Shown here piece after piece: positions 19,830 to 29,209 of a stretch of 64,000 nt of DNA. Made by a program: the position numbers and the translations under genes. This DNA comes from Bacteroidaceae bacterium (GTDB taxonomy: Bacteria; Bacteroidota; Bacteroidia; Bacteroidales; Bacteroidaceae). Below the pieces are notes generated by a model. It saw only the letters and a program-made list of their open reading frames with translations, was not told the origin of the DNA and ran no database searches. Where the stretch lies: positions 29,117 to 93,116 of the forward strand of contig JAFNXM010000004.1 of assembly GCA_017383485.1 (NCBI GenBank), given 5' to 3'. The stretch's first letter is position 1; each line of letters begins with the position of its first letter.

Positions 19830-22106
19830 TTAGCTCAATTGGTGAGCTGAATCGATGCGTGTCACCTTGGTCACGTTTTCGATTTGGCGAAGTGCGTCGC
19901 AGAGCAATTTGATGTCGTCTGTGTCATAGACTTGCAGGTCGATTTTGCCTTCGAAGATACCATCGTTGGTGTCGAGGGTGATGCGGTTGATGACGAATTG
20001 TTTGAGTTTGTGCAAGACGTCGGCGATGGCGTAGAGCACGCCGTGGCTATCGACGCCGCGAATACCAATGCAGGCTTTGAACAGGCGGACTTTGTGCGTG
20101 TCCCACTTTGTTGCGATGATATTGTTGCCAAATCGTGTCTTTTGCTTTGTGGCGTGTTCGCAGCTACGGGCGTGGATTTCCAATTCGCCCCGGTTGTTGA
20201 TATATCCCATGACGTCGTCGCCGGGGATAGGCTTGCAGCATTCGGCAATCTGGCATTTTTCCAAAACTTCTTCGTTGAGGACGAGCGTCTTTTTGCGGTT
20301 GATGTTCTTTGTGAAGTCTGTGTCAATATTTACCTCAACCTTCTCGTCCTTTTTGCCTATAAATGGAATGAAATTCTTCCACGAACTGCCCTTTTTGCCC
20401 TTGATAAAGTTGAAGAGTGTGTCGTCAAGGGTGATTTTTCCTTCACCAATGCTGAGGAAGAGTTCTTCGCGTTTGTGTTGGTTGTAATGATTTACCAAGC
20501 GATCAACGGTCGGTATGGTGTATTCCAATCCCTTTTCAGCAAAGAACGTTTTGAGTTGTTCTTCCCCCTTGTGGCTTTTCTCGCGATTCTCACGGCGCAG
20601 GATGGCTTCAATCTTTCCTTTCGCCTTGGCAGTAGTGGCAAAGGTGAGCCATTCTGGACGAACGTGCTGAGTACGCGAAGTGATGATCTCGATCTGGTCG
20701 CCGCTTTTCAGTTTGTAGGACAAAGGTACCAATTTGTGGTTGACTTTTGCACCAAAGCAGTGGCTGCCGAGGAAGGAGTGAATGCTGAATGCAAAGTCCA
20801 GGGCGGTAGATCCGGCTGGCATTGACTTGAGTTCGCCTTTGGGTGTGAATACGAGGACTTCTGAGGTGAACAGGTTGAGCTTGATGGTATCCAGTAGGTC
20901 CAAAGTGTCGGGTTGTGGATCGTCCAAAATCTCTTTGATAGAATTGAGCCAGCGGTCTAGCTCCTTTTCATCATATTCTGCGTTGGCATCCTTGTATTTC
21001 CAGTGTGCAGCAAACCCTTGTTCAGCGATATCATCCATGCGGTCAGAGCGGATTTGCACTTCGATCCATTTGCCCGAACCACCCTGCTTGCTCATAAAGG
21101 TATTGTGCAACGCTTGATAGCCATTCGCCTTCGGGCTACTTACCCAGTCGCGCTGACGAGTGGGGTGGGGTGTGTAGAGTTTGGTGAGAGAACCATAAAT
21201 GGCGAAGCATTCTTCTTCCTCCAAACTGCGATCTTTGGGCGTATAAATGATGCGGCAAGCAAGCAGGTCGTAAACTTCCTCGAATGGGATTTGCTTGGCT
21301 TGCATCTTTTTCCAGATTGAATAAGGACTCTTGACACGTGCTTTGATAGTATACTTTGTACCCATTGCATCCAATTTTTCGCGAATGGGAGCAGTGAAGT
21401 TTTCAAAGATATTATCACGTTCAGGCTGAGTGGCTGCTAACTTTTCTTCGATCTGAGCATATTCTTCTGGATGCTCGTACTTGAAGCTCAAATTTTCAAG
21501 TTCTGTCTTGATCTTGTTCAAACCGAGGCGGTCTGCCAAGGGAGCAAAAATGTAGAGCGTCTCGCCTGCGATCTTGTATTGCTTGCTGGGGAGCATGCTG
21601 GACAGGGTGCGCATATTATGTACGCGGTCTGCGATTTTGATCAGTATCACGCGCACATCGTCGCTCATGGTGAGCAATAATTTCTTGAAAGTCTCAGCCT
21701 GCATTGAAGCACGATCGCCAAAGATGCCGCCGGATATTTTGGTCAAACCTTCGACGATGTTGGCAACCTTGGGCCCAAACAGATTGGACAGGTCTTCGTT
21801 GGTATAGTCGGTATCCTCCTCGACGTCGTGGAGTAGGGCTGCACAGATGGATGTCGAACCTAAACCAATCTCCTCGCATACTACTTGCGCTACGGCAATG
21901 GGATGAAGAATGTATGGCTCGCCAGAGAGGCGGCGCACGCCTTTGTGCGCTTGCTTGGCAAAGTTGAACGCCTTGGTGATGATGTCGACTTTGCGGCGAT
22001 GGCTAGATGCAAGATATGTGTCAACGAGCTTTTGAAAAGCGGCATTGATTATTTCTTCGTCTTTCAGCTCCTGTGGAGTCAGTGCGTGGGTATTTATTTC
22101 GCTCAT
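19830..22106 (-). CDS. Bifunctional (p)ppGpp synthetase/hydrolase (RelA/SpoT family)
   Basis: Stringent-response enzyme of 758 residues that makes and breaks (p)ppGpp. The N-terminal HD domain has YILHPIAVAQ (His68) and LLHDVEEDTDYT with His93-Asp94 and Glu97-Asp98, so the hydrolase site is intact. The synthetase domain follows, with ARVKSPYSIWKKMQ and YDLLACRIIYT; the TGS domain is VFTPKGELKSMPAGSTALDF, and an ACT domain closes the protein (IRGVDSHGVLYAIADVLHKL). Because both catalytic sites look complete, it is better called Rel or SpoT than RelA. It is the last gene of a leftward run with mltD-like, DUF5683, parB and parA genes; 89 bp separate it from the transglycosylase gene. Confidence 0.95.
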   Translation of the reverse strand: MSEINTHALTPQELKDEEIINAAFQKLVDTYLASSHRRKVDIITKAFNFAKQAHKGVRRLSGEPYILHPIAVAQVVCEEIGLGSTSICAALLHDVEEDTDYTNEDLSNLFGPKVANIVEGLTKISGGIFGDRASMQAETFKKLLLTMSDDVRVILIKIADRVHNMRTLSSMLPSKQYKIAGETLYIFAPLADRLGLNKIKTELENLSFKYEHPEEYAQIEEKLAATQPERDNIFENFTAPIREKLDAMGTKYTIKARVKSPYSIWKKMQAKQIPFEEVYDLLACRIIYTPKDRSLEEEECFAIYGSLTKLYTPHPTRQRDWVSSPKANGYQALHNTFMSKQGGSGKWIEVQIRSDRMDDIAEQGFAAHWKYKDANAEYDEKELDRWLNSIKEILDDPQPDTLDLLDTIKLNLFTSEVLVFTPKGELKSMPAGSTALDFAFSIHSFLGSHCFGAKVNHKLVPLSYKLKSGDQIEIITSRTQHVRPEWLTFATTAKAKGKIEAILRRENREKSHKGEEQLKTFFAEKGLEYTIPTVDRLVNHYNQHKREELFLSIGEGKITLDDTLFNFIKGKKGSSWKNFIPFIGKKDEKVEVNIDTDFTKNINRKKTLVLNEEVLEKCQIAECCKPIPGDDVMGYINNRGELEIHARSCEHATKQKTRFGNNIIATKWDTHKVRLFKACIGIRGVDSHGVLYAIADVLHKLKQFVINRITLDTNDGIFEGKIDLQVYDTDDIKLLCDALRQIENVTKVTRIDSAHQLS

Positions 22107-22195
22107 CTTGTGTCCTCCTGTATTGATTTAAGGTGAGATGATATTCTGGTGTGTGTTTTGAAAGTGTAAATGGAGGGATGCAATAAAAGATAGAC

Positions 22196-23407
22196 TTATC
22201 TTCTCTTAGATTTACTCTTTTTCTTCGAGTAAGTCTTCTTCTTGCTATAATATTTTGACTTTTTATAAGTCGTCGTAGTCTTCTTTTTATAAGGTGTGGT
22301 GCTTGTCACACTAGCCTTTGCTGGGGTTACTGTTTGTCGGCGAGTGATAAGTTCTTCTGCACGGTAAGCATAGATAGAATCTTCGTGTTCCACAAATTCC
22401 AAAATAGCTTGTTGCGTCATTCGAAGTACACGAGGTGCGCTGTTGCCAGGAATGATATTTGTCTTGTATTGTGGATTGAGCGATTTGATAGATTCTTTCT
22501 CGATATTGCAATATGCTGTGATTTGATCCAAATGCACATCCCTTGTTACTACTACTGTGTCTGTCGCTATGGGCATCTTTGTTTTCATAGGACAGATGTT
22601 GTGCTCGCAATAGTAGTTCATGACGTAATTTGCAGCAATAAATGCAGGAACATAACCACGTGTTTCGCTTGGCAAGTAAGGGTAAATCGCCCAGTAATCT
22701 TTTACTCCGCCCGCGCGGTGAATCGCCTTATTGACATTGCCTGGTCCGCAGTTATATGCAGCAATGACGAGGCTCCAATCTCCATAGATATTATAAAGGT
22801 CTTTAAGGAATCTTGCCGCAGCCTGAGTCGATTTTAATGGATCACAACGGTCATCGACCACACTATTTACCTCTAAGCCATAACGCTGACCTGTGGCGAG
22901 CATAAATTGCCATAAACCTGTTGCGCCAACTTTGCTTTTTGCGACAGGGTTCAGGGCTGATTCAATGATAGGAAGATATTTTAATTCCAGGGGGAGACCA
23001 TGTTGGTCCAAAGCTTCTTCAAAAAGTGGAATGTAGAAGTTTCCTGCTCCCAACATGTATGCAACAGAACTGCGTTGCTTAATAGTATATTGGTCTATGT
23101 ACTTTCTGACGATGTCATTGTAGGGCAATTCCATTACAGCAGGGATGCGTGATAACCTTTTTACGTACGTGATGGTGTCGTAGTCGGGATTGACATTAGG
23201 TAACGCACATGTTGTATCAGGGAATATATAATTGTTGGCTTTCCATTCGTTAAGAAGGGAATCCATATTGATTGTCATAGCCTCGGGCAAATATATCTTG
23301 CTCGAATCATTCTGTGTATTTTGTGCTTGAATAGACTGTATGCCCTGAGTGATACAGAGTATAGAAATTGTAACTAAAGAAATAAAATAATGATGTATTC
23401 TTTTCAT
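22196..23407 (-). CDS. Exported lytic transglycosylase (MltD-like)
   Basis: Peptidoglycan-cleaving enzyme of 403 residues that cuts between MurNAc and GlcNAc with formation of a 1,6-anhydro ring. An N-terminal signal segment (about 1-29) is followed by a family 1 (SLT) domain: LPLELKYLPIIESALNPVA with catalytic Glu149, SKVGATGLWQFMLATGQRYGL and IAAYNCGPGNVNKAI. A LysM-like segment (about 295-350, VVVTRDVHLDQITAYC) probably binds glycan chains. The C-terminal 35 residues are an unusual lysine/serine/tyrosine-rich tail (TYKKSKYYSKKKTYSKKK). It follows DUF5683 by 5 bp in the par cluster, an arrangement common in Bacteroidetes. Confidence 0.92.
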   Translation of the reverse strand: MKRIHHYFISLVTISILCITQGIQSIQAQNTQNDSSKIYLPEAMTINMDSLLNEWKANNYIFPDTTCALPNVNPDYDTITYVKRLSRIPAVMELPYNDIVRKYIDQYTIKQRSSVAYMLGAGNFYIPLFEEALDQHGLPLELKYLPIIESALNPVAKSKVGATGLWQFMLATGQRYGLEVNSVVDDRCDPLKSTQAAARFLKDLYNIYGDWSLVIAAYNCGPGNVNKAIHRAGGVKDYWAIYPYLPSETRGYVPAFIAANYVMNYYCEHNICPMKTKMPIATDTVVVTRDVHLDQITAYCNIEKESIKSLNPQYKTNIIPGNSAPRVLRMTQQAILEFVEHEDSIYAYRAEELITRRQTVTPAKASVTSTTPYKKKTTTTYKKSKYYSKKKTYSKKKSKSKRR

Positions 23408-23412
23408 GTCAA

Positions 23413-24336
23413 TTAAAAGTTAAAACTGCATCCTACGCCGTAAGAATTGTTGGGTGATAAGCCCTTGCTTTCTATAATGGCGGGTTGGACTTGTAGGCTT
23501 AAATCTGGTGAAATGTCAAATATAGAAAGGTGTGCGTCTACGTAGGCATCTACAATGGACAATAGATATACGCCTACGAAACAGAACGCACTAAGATCTC
23601 GATACCTACGGTAATAATTCTTCTTGTTTTTGAATATTGTCTTAAAACGTTCTTCTTTTCCTGTGATATCATACCTTGGTGGCAACATTTCAAGGTGTGA
23701 GTTTGTGTTGGGGTTGTCGTCCATGATATCCAGGTAAGCTTGGGAATAGTCCATGTACATCTGTTGATTCCAAAGTAACGCATATGTACATCCCAAGAAA
23801 CCTCCGTAGAAAATAGGTAACTTCCAATATTTCCGATTATAAATCTGTCCTGCCCCAGGGAAAACAGCCGATAGCCAAAGTGCTCTGCCAGGATCAGGGA
23901 TGAATTGTTTTTTGGGAATTTCAATTGTTTCTAATTCTGCTTCGAATACCTTCTCTGCTTTTATCGGAGTAAGAGGGATCGTATCGCCAGGTAGAAAATC
24001 GATATAGTCTGAATTACTTGCTACGATCGTTGAATCTGTACTTGTGGAATCGTTGGCAAGATTTTCAGTGAGTATAGCTTCCCCAGAATCTGCTTTACCT
24101 TTTACTTCGGCTGCGTTGATGCTATCTCTTTTGGTTCGAGACTTCTTTCGTGCTCTACGAGGTAATGAGTCATTATCCAAGCCGTTCTTGTCAATAACTA
24201 AGTTAGAGACAATAAACGACAAATCCCCGTCGTGCGGGGAATAGAGCGAAGTCTTTGCTTGACACTCTCCAATAGCAAAGCAAATCATAGCGAAGAGCGT
24301 TGCCGTTATATTGAGAATATGTCGACTATGATTCAT
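23413..24336 (-). CDS. DUF5683 family protein
   Basis: A 307-residue protein of unknown function. An N-terminal signal-like segment (about 1-27) is followed by a long Ser/Thr/Asp-rich region (about 40-130), and then the conserved DUF5683 core with AVFPGAGQIYNRKYWKLPIF and a membrane-type helix GGFLGCTYALLWNQQMYM, and DLSAFCFVGVYLLSIVDAYV. The start codon overlaps the parB stop by 4 bp (ATGA), so the two are translationally coupled. Proteins of this family recur in the parA-parB-DUF5683-transglycosylase-Rel arrangement across Bacteroidetes; a link between chromosome partition and the envelope is inferred from position only. Confidence 0.85.
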   Translation of the reverse strand: MNHSRHILNITATLFAMICFAIGECQAKTSLYSPHDGDLSFIVSNLVIDKNGLDNDSLPRRARKKSRTKRDSINAAEVKGKADSGEAILTENLANDSTSTDSTIVASNSDYIDFLPGDTIPLTPIKAEKVFEAELETIEIPKKQFIPDPGRALWLSAVFPGAGQIYNRKYWKLPIFYGGFLGCTYALLWNQQMYMDYSQAYLDIMDDNPNTNSHLEMLPPRYDITGKEERFKTIFKNKKNYYRRYRDLSAFCFVGVYLLSIVDAYVDAHLSIFDISPDLSLQVQPAIIESKGLSPNNSYGVGCSFNF

Positions 24337-25232
24337 CCTTTCATCTTGTCAAAGAGACTGATGATGCGTTCTAATTCTTCGTCGTTAGAGAAGGGAATTG
24401 TGATTTTTCCCTTACCTTGTGCAGAACAAGTCATTTGTACTTTCGTTTGGAAGAAGTCTGAGAGTTTGTTCTTTAAAAGATTGTACTCTTCAAACGAACG
24501 ATGTCCTCCTTGCTTTTTGCTTGCTTTTGCTGTCCCCTTGTATTCTTCTGCATCATTGATAGACTTTACAATGTCTTCTACTTGACGCACACTATAACCC
24601 TTGTCTCTGATCTCATTGTAAACTTTTAATTGCAATGAGGGTTGACTCAATCCCAACAAAGCGCGAGCGTGTCCTTGATCCATCTCACGGTTTTGCAAGG
24701 CAACCTGAACCTGTGCTGGGAGTTTCAACAGGCGTAAGTAATTGGCAACGGTGGCGCGCTTTTTGCCCACTTTCTCGCTCAATTTGTCTTGAGTCAGATC
24801 GTATTGTTCAATCAGATTTTGGTAGGCTAATGCGATTTCGATAGCATTGAGGTCTTCTCGTTGAATATTTTCGACGAGCGCCATTTGCATCATCTTCTCG
24901 TCGTCTGCTGTGCGAATATATGCAGGAATTGTGTCGAGACCTGCCATTTGCGAAGCTCTCCAACGGCGTTCACCAGCGATAATTTGGTAAGTATCATCCT
25001 CCATCTTTCTGAGTGTGATGGGTTGGATAATGCCTATTTGCTTGATGCTTTCTGCCAATTCCTCTAATGCTGTGGGGTCAAACTCACGACGAGGCTGATT
25101 GGGGTTTGCTTTGATTTGTGCAATGGGTACTTCGTTGATTGACGAAGAGCCGCTTGTGCGAACTTCGTCTTCTATTGAGATGAGGGCGTCAAGTCCTCTG
25201 CCTAATGCGGGGAATTTCTTTTGTGCTGCCAT
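24333..25232 (-). CDS. parB: Chromosome-partitioning protein ParB
   Basis: CTP-dependent DNA clamp that loads at parS sites and organises the origin region. The 299-residue protein starts AAQKKFPALGRGLDALIS, the classic ParB start. The N-terminal domain has VPIAQIKANPNQPRREFD and the CTP/DNA motif IIAGERRWRASQMAG (about 88-102); MALVENIQREDLNAIE and the HTH YDLTQDKLSEKVGKKRATV follow. The C-terminal FDKMKG end is a dimer-domain match. Lies between parA (125 bp upstream) and DUF5683 (4 bp overlap). No canonical parS palindrome was found by eye in this window. Confidence 0.97.
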   Translation of the reverse strand: MAAQKKFPALGRGLDALISIEDEVRTSGSSSINEVPIAQIKANPNQPRREFDPTALEELAESIKQIGIIQPITLRKMEDDTYQIIAGERRWRASQMAGLDTIPAYIRTADDEKMMQMALVENIQREDLNAIEIALAYQNLIEQYDLTQDKLSEKVGKKRATVANYLRLLKLPAQVQVALQNREMDQGHARALLGLSQPSLQLKVYNEIRDKGYSVRQVEDIVKSINDAEEYKGTAKASKKQGGHRSFEEYNLLKNKLSDFFQTKVQMTCSAQGKGKITIPFSNDEELERIISLFDKMKG

Positions 25233-25357
25233 TTGTGGTGTTGATTTTTCAATTTTTCTCGTGTCAATTTTGCTAAATCCATTTTTCTTGTTGTTACAGG
25301 AATTATGACGAGCAAATGACGCCTATAGTTCTGTTCTAATATGAGTGAAAATTATAT

Positions 25358-26122
25358 TTACTTGTTCTTCTGTATGATTTCTTTTGCCAAAGCCAAGTGG
25401 TTTTTGGCGCCGATAGAGTCTGCGTCGTAAAGGATTGCTGGTAGACCATGGCTAGGCGCTTCGCTTAATCTGACGTTTCTTTGAATTACTGTCTTGAAGA
25501 CGAGTTCTTGGAAGTGTCTCTTGACTTCATCGTAGATTTGATTAGCCAAGCGAAGACGAGAGTCATACATAGTCAAGAGGAAACCTTCAATTTCCAATTC
25601 TGGATTCAATTTCTTCTTGATGATTTTGATGGTATGCAGTAATTTACTGATACCTTCGAGAGCAAAGTATTCACACTGCACGGGGATAATGATAGAGTTT
25701 GCGGCAGTCAGTGCGCTCACAGTAATTACACCGAGTGAGGGGGAGCAGTCAATCAGGATAAAGTCGTACTCATTTTTCAATGGTGCGAGCATTTTTGCAA
25801 AGAGTTTTTCGCGTTCGGGCAAACTCATCATTTCAACATCTGCTCCAGCCAAATTAATATGTGAGGGCAGGATGTCTAAATTTTCAATATCTGTGGTGTA
25901 GATAGCCGTTGTGGGGTCAACCTGGCGAATTAAGCAATCGTACACAGATACGTCTACTTTGCTCAAATCAACACCAAGTCCAGACGAAGCGTTGGCTTGT
26001 TGGTCGGCATCTACTAATAATACTTTTTTCTCGAGTGTAGCCAATGAGGCAGCCAGGTTCATTGCTGTTGTAGTCTTACCCACACCACCCTTTTGATTGG
26101 CTAAAGCAATAATTTTACCCAT
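25358..26122 (-). CDS. parA: Chromosome-partitioning ATPase ParA (Soj type)
   Basis: Deviant Walker-type ATPase that moves ParB-DNA complexes along the nucleoid. 254 residues. The P-loop KGGVGKTTTAMNLAASL carries the signature lysine Lys11 with Lys16; switch regions are VLLVDADQQANAS (about 34-46) and DFILIDCSPSLGVITVSAL. The ending SIGAKNHLALAKEII is typical of chromosomal ParA/Soj. It is short and lacks an N-terminal DNA-binding extension, as expected for chromosomal rather than plasmid type Ia ParA. First gene of the leftward par run; surE is transcribed divergently from a shared 197-bp region that has a TATCTTTG box for this gene (plus strand CAAAGATA, 26196-26203). Confidence 0.96.
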   Translation of the reverse strand: MGKIIALANQKGGVGKTTTAMNLAASLATLEKKVLLVDADQQANASSGLGVDLSKVDVSVYDCLIRQVDPTTAIYTTDIENLDILPSHINLAGADVEMMSLPEREKLFAKMLAPLKNEYDFILIDCSPSLGVITVSALTAANSIIIPVQCEYFALEGISKLLHTIKIIKKKLNPELEIEGFLLTMYDSRLRLANQIYDEVKRHFQELVFKTVIQRNVRLSEAPSHGLPAILYDADSIGAKNHLALAKEIIQKNK

Positions 26123-26319
26123 ATTATATTTTTGTGTTTGGCAGACGTCTTTCGAGACCTTGCCAAGTTGTTTCAGATGTTACTACTTCAATTTGCAAAG
26201 ATAATAAATTTTCCGCGTCTAATAATGTTTTATACTTTTTTTTGCTACTTTTGCATCTATAAATAATGCTTTTTTGTATTTCACTAGATTTTCTGCATCA
26301 ATATAGTTTTATTTAGAAT

Positions 26320-27081
26320 ATGGCTACACGACCTTATTTACTTATATCGAATGACGATGGCTACTTTGCAGGTGGCATAAATTTCCTTATTGAAACACTT
26401 GCTCCGATGGCAGATCTTTTGGTCGTGGCACCCGATGGCCCTCGTTCTGGGCAAAGTTGCGCGATTACTCCGATTCACCCTTTGCGTATCAAGGAGGTGC
26501 GCAATGAACCAGGGTTAAAGGTATATAAGTGTAATGGTACGCCTGTGGATTGTGTCAAAGTTGCCCTAAATGAATTAGTAGAGCGACGTCCCGATCTGGT
26601 TATTGGTGGTATAAATCATGGAGATAATTCCTCTGTCAATAGTCACTATTCTGGTACAATGGGTGTGGCCACCGAGGGCGCGCTCCAGGGGTTGCCTTCT
26701 ATCGCCTTCTCTTTGTGTAATCACTCTGAAAATGCAGATTTCTCACCTCTTCGTCCTTATATCGTTGACTTGGTGTTTAAGGCGATAGGTGTAGGCCTTC
26801 CTCCCTTTACTTGTTTGAATGTTAATTTCCCCAAGCAGGAAAAATTTGCTGGCGTAAAAGTTTGTCGTATGGCAAAGAGTCATTGGACACAAGAAACGGC
26901 GCGTCGCGAACATCCTTGGGGTGGAGATTACTACTGGTTGGTAGGGCATTGCGAAGAATTAGAACCCGAGGCTACAGATACAGACCGTTGGGCATTGGCC
27001 AATGGCTATGTCGCTATCACGCCGACTACGCTTGACAATACGGCGTACGGTCTGATAGATGTGCTCTCTGGTGTATTGTAA
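26320..27081 (+). CDS. surE: 5'/3'-nucleotidase SurE
   Basis: Metal-dependent acid phosphatase of 253 residues that removes phosphate from nucleoside monophosphates and some polyphosphates. The start is standard: PYLLISNDDGYFAGGINFL with the metal-binding Asp-Asp pair; SGQSCAIT, the NGTPVDCVKVAL stretch and VIGGINHGDNSSVNSHYSGT complete the active site. The -7 box TACTTTTG at 26246-26253 lies 66 bp before the ATG. Divergent from parA and followed 70 bp later by lpxB in the same direction, a gene pair that often occurs together in Bacteroidetes. Confidence 0.97.
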   Translation: MATRPYLLISNDDGYFAGGINFLIETLAPMADLLVVAPDGPRSGQSCAITPIHPLRIKEVRNEPGLKVYKCNGTPVDCVKVALNELVERRPDLVIGGINHGDNSSVNSHYSGTMGVATEGALQGLPSIAFSLCNHSENADFSPLRPYIVDLVFKAIGVGLPPFTCLNVNFPKQEKFAGVKVCRMAKSHWTQETARREHPWGGDYYWLVGHCEELEPEATDTDRWALANGYVAITPTTLDNTAYGLIDVLSGVL

Positions 27082-27151
27082 GGTAGAATAGATTACGTCA
27101 AGTCGGTCCGATAAATTGGGTCGACTTGATTTTGTTTTATAGGAAAGGTAA

Positions 27152-28300
27152 ATGAAGTATTTTTTAGTTGTAGGCGAGGCGAGTGGCGACCTGCACGCAT
27201 CGCATTTGATGAAAGCCATTTTACAAGAAGATCCTGCCGCTGAATTCCGTTTCTATGGTGGCGAATTGATGCAGAGCGTTGGTGGCGAATTGCTGTGTCA
27301 CTATCGCGATTTGGCTTATATGGGTTTCATTCCTGTATTGCTTCACGCTCGCACGATTCTGAGGGGGATGAAACAATGCAAGGAGGCTATACGCTCGTGG
27401 CGCCCCGATGTGGTGATTTTGGTTGATTATCCAGGATTTAATCTCAAAATAGCACGTTTCGTCAAGCAAGAAAATATTTGTCCCGTCTACTATTATATTT
27501 CGCCAAAGATTTGGGCATGGAAGGAATATCGTATCAAAAATATACGCCGCGACGTAGACCGCCTTTATTCCATACTTCCCTTTGAGGTAGACTTCTTTGA
27601 GGGCAAACATCACTATCCCATATCGTATGTGGGAAATCCTACCCTTGACGAAGTTGCCGAATACTTGGAAAAATTGCCTGTGGATTGGGATGAAGTGTGT
27701 CAGCAATATGGCATAGATGCTCGAAAACGTGTCATCGCCCTACTGCCTGGCAGTCGTCAGCAGGAGATACGCAATAATCTGAGTCGTATGCTTGGGGCAG
27801 TACAAGATTTGTCATCCGACCAATGTCAGGTTGTCGTTTGTGGCGCACCAAACATAGATGACACACTATATTCCGATGTGATTGTCAAAAGTCGTAGTCG
27901 GGCAAAGGTGATGCGTGGTTGTACCTACGAAGTGTTACGTCATAGCGAAGTAGCCTTGGTGACATCGGGCACAGCGACCTTGGAGACGGCTCTTTTCGAT
28001 GTGCCACAGGTGGTGTGCTACTATATGTCATACGGCAGGGTGATGAACTTTTTGCGCCGTCACTTGTTGAAAGTACCTTATATTTCTCTGGTCAATCTGA
28101 TATGCGCTCGCGAAGTCGTGCCTGAATTGATAGGCGAACAAATGAACGTGTATCAACTGCGCTACACCATGCTCGACGTGATGGACCGCCGCGACGAAAT
28201 CCTTTGCCATTATGCAGACCTGCGAAAACGATTGGGAGATGCGGGGGCACCAATTCATGCGGCACGCGAGATGGTAGCGCGTCTGCGAAAAACGAGATAG
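27152..28300 (+). CDS. lpxB: Lipid-A-disaccharide synthase
   Basis: GT19 glycosyltransferase on the cytoplasmic face of the inner membrane that joins UDP-diacylglucosamine to lipid X to make the lipid A disaccharide. 382 residues, normal length. Family marks: YFLVVGEASGDLHASHLMKA at the N-terminus, ILVDYPGFNLKIARF, YYISPKIWAWKEYRI (about 111-125), IALLPGSRQQEI and VALVTSGTATLETALFDVPQ (about 270-289), VNLICAREVVPELIGEQ. It is followed by a long inverted repeat that probably ends transcription. Confidence 0.97.
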   Translation: MKYFLVVGEASGDLHASHLMKAILQEDPAAEFRFYGGELMQSVGGELLCHYRDLAYMGFIPVLLHARTILRGMKQCKEAIRSWRPDVVILVDYPGFNLKIARFVKQENICPVYYYISPKIWAWKEYRIKNIRRDVDRLYSILPFEVDFFEGKHHYPISYVGNPTLDEVAEYLEKLPVDWDEVCQQYGIDARKRVIALLPGSRQQEIRNNLSRMLGAVQDLSSDQCQVVVCGAPNIDDTLYSDVIVKSRSRAKVMRGCTYEVLRHSEVALVTSGTATLETALFDVPQVVCYYMSYGRVMNFLRRHLLKVPYISLVNLICAREVVPELIGEQMNVYQLRYTMLDVMDRRDEILCHYADLRKRLGDAGAPIHAAREMVARLRKTR

Positions 28301-28323
28301 CATCCAATATTATAAAATAAGTT

Positions 28324-28394
28324 CACGCAAATCTACTGAATCATCAATGTTAAATCTATAAGAGATTTAGGGGGAGATTCAATAGATTTGCGTG
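28324..28394. terminator. Long bidirectional terminator between lpxB and the zinc peptidase gene
   Basis: CACGCAAATCTACTGAATC (28324-28342) pairs with GATTCAATAGATTTGCGTG (28376-28394), 19 bp with one mismatch; the loop contains a smaller AAATCT/AGATTT hairpin. It is followed on the plus strand by AGTTTTTATT, and lies between two convergent genes. Confidence 0.85.
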
Positions 28395-28420
28395 AGTTTT
28401 TATTCTGTTGTCTCGAATTT

Positions 28421-29104
28421 TTAGTCTCTATTACTACCCATAAAAATCATAACATAGTACACCAGCGTAGCCAATGATGATAGTGCTGCCACGACATAGG
28501 TGTAGGCAGCCGATCGCAGGGCACTAACGGCTGATGGGTGTGTTTGGTAATTGGTAATGCCTGCACCTGACAACCATGCCGTAGCGCGACGGCTGGCATC
28601 AACCTCGACTGGCAGTGTGACAAAACTGAACAATGTCGTCAGCGCAAACAATCCGATACCTACCAGCATGACTGATGGGAAAGACTCTACCATCAAGATA
28701 CCTGCCAACAAGATCCATTGTACCCACTTCGATGCAAATGATACTGCAGGCACCAGTGCCGAGCGCATAGCCAATGGACCGTATGCTGTCGCGTGCTGTA
28801 CAGCGTGTCCGCACTCGTGAGCCGCTACTGCTGCTGCGGCTATAGAATTGCTGCTGTATACACTTTCACTCAGGTTTACTGTCTTCTTTGTTGGATCATA
28901 GTGGTCGGTCAGGTGTCCACGTGTGCTGGTCACTGTTACGTCATAGATACCATTGTCGCGCAACATCTTTTCTGCTACCTCGCGTCCTGTCATGCCGTTG
29001 GCGGTGGGGATGCGTGAAAATTGCTTGAACTTACTTTGCAAATTGCTTTGTACAACCCAGCTGAGCAATGCAATACCGATAAATAAAATAATGTAAATAG
29101 GCAT
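28421..29104 (-). CDS. Membrane zinc metallopeptidase, YugP type
   Basis: A 227-residue integral membrane protein of the putative neutral zinc metallopeptidase family (Zn_peptidase_2, Bacillus YugP). The N-terminal helix (IILFIGIALLSWVVQSNL), the zinc-binding helix AAAAVAAHECGHAVQHA (HExxH-like, HECGH at about 110-114) and two or three further membrane segments (KWVQWILLAGILMV, VMLVGIGLFALTTLFSFV, YVVAALSSLATLVYYVMIF) are all present. Substrate unknown. Convergent with lpxB. The upstream 465 bp contain tandem repeats and no convincing gene. Confidence 0.92.
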   Translation of the reverse strand: MPIYIILFIGIALLSWVVQSNLQSKFKQFSRIPTANGMTGREVAEKMLRDNGIYDVTVTSTRGHLTDHYDPTKKTVNLSESVYSSNSIAAAAVAAHECGHAVQHATAYGPLAMRSALVPAVSFASKWVQWILLAGILMVESFPSVMLVGIGLFALTTLFSFVTLPVEVDASRRATAWLSGAGITNYQTHPSAVSALRSAAYTYVVAALSSLATLVYYVMIFMGSNRD

Positions 29105-29209
29105 TAGTTTTTTCCTTTCTTTTTTATATGTTATGTAATAAATATCAAGAGTGAATCTCTACAAAAATCTTATGCAACATCTGTGCCAAACTCTTCTGTA
29201 GCCTTTGCA

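Noticed and set aside
24333-26320. parS site near parAB
   Set aside because: No TGTTTCACGTGAAACA-like or similar 14-16 bp palindrome was found by eye in or near the par genes; a closer search would need a computer.
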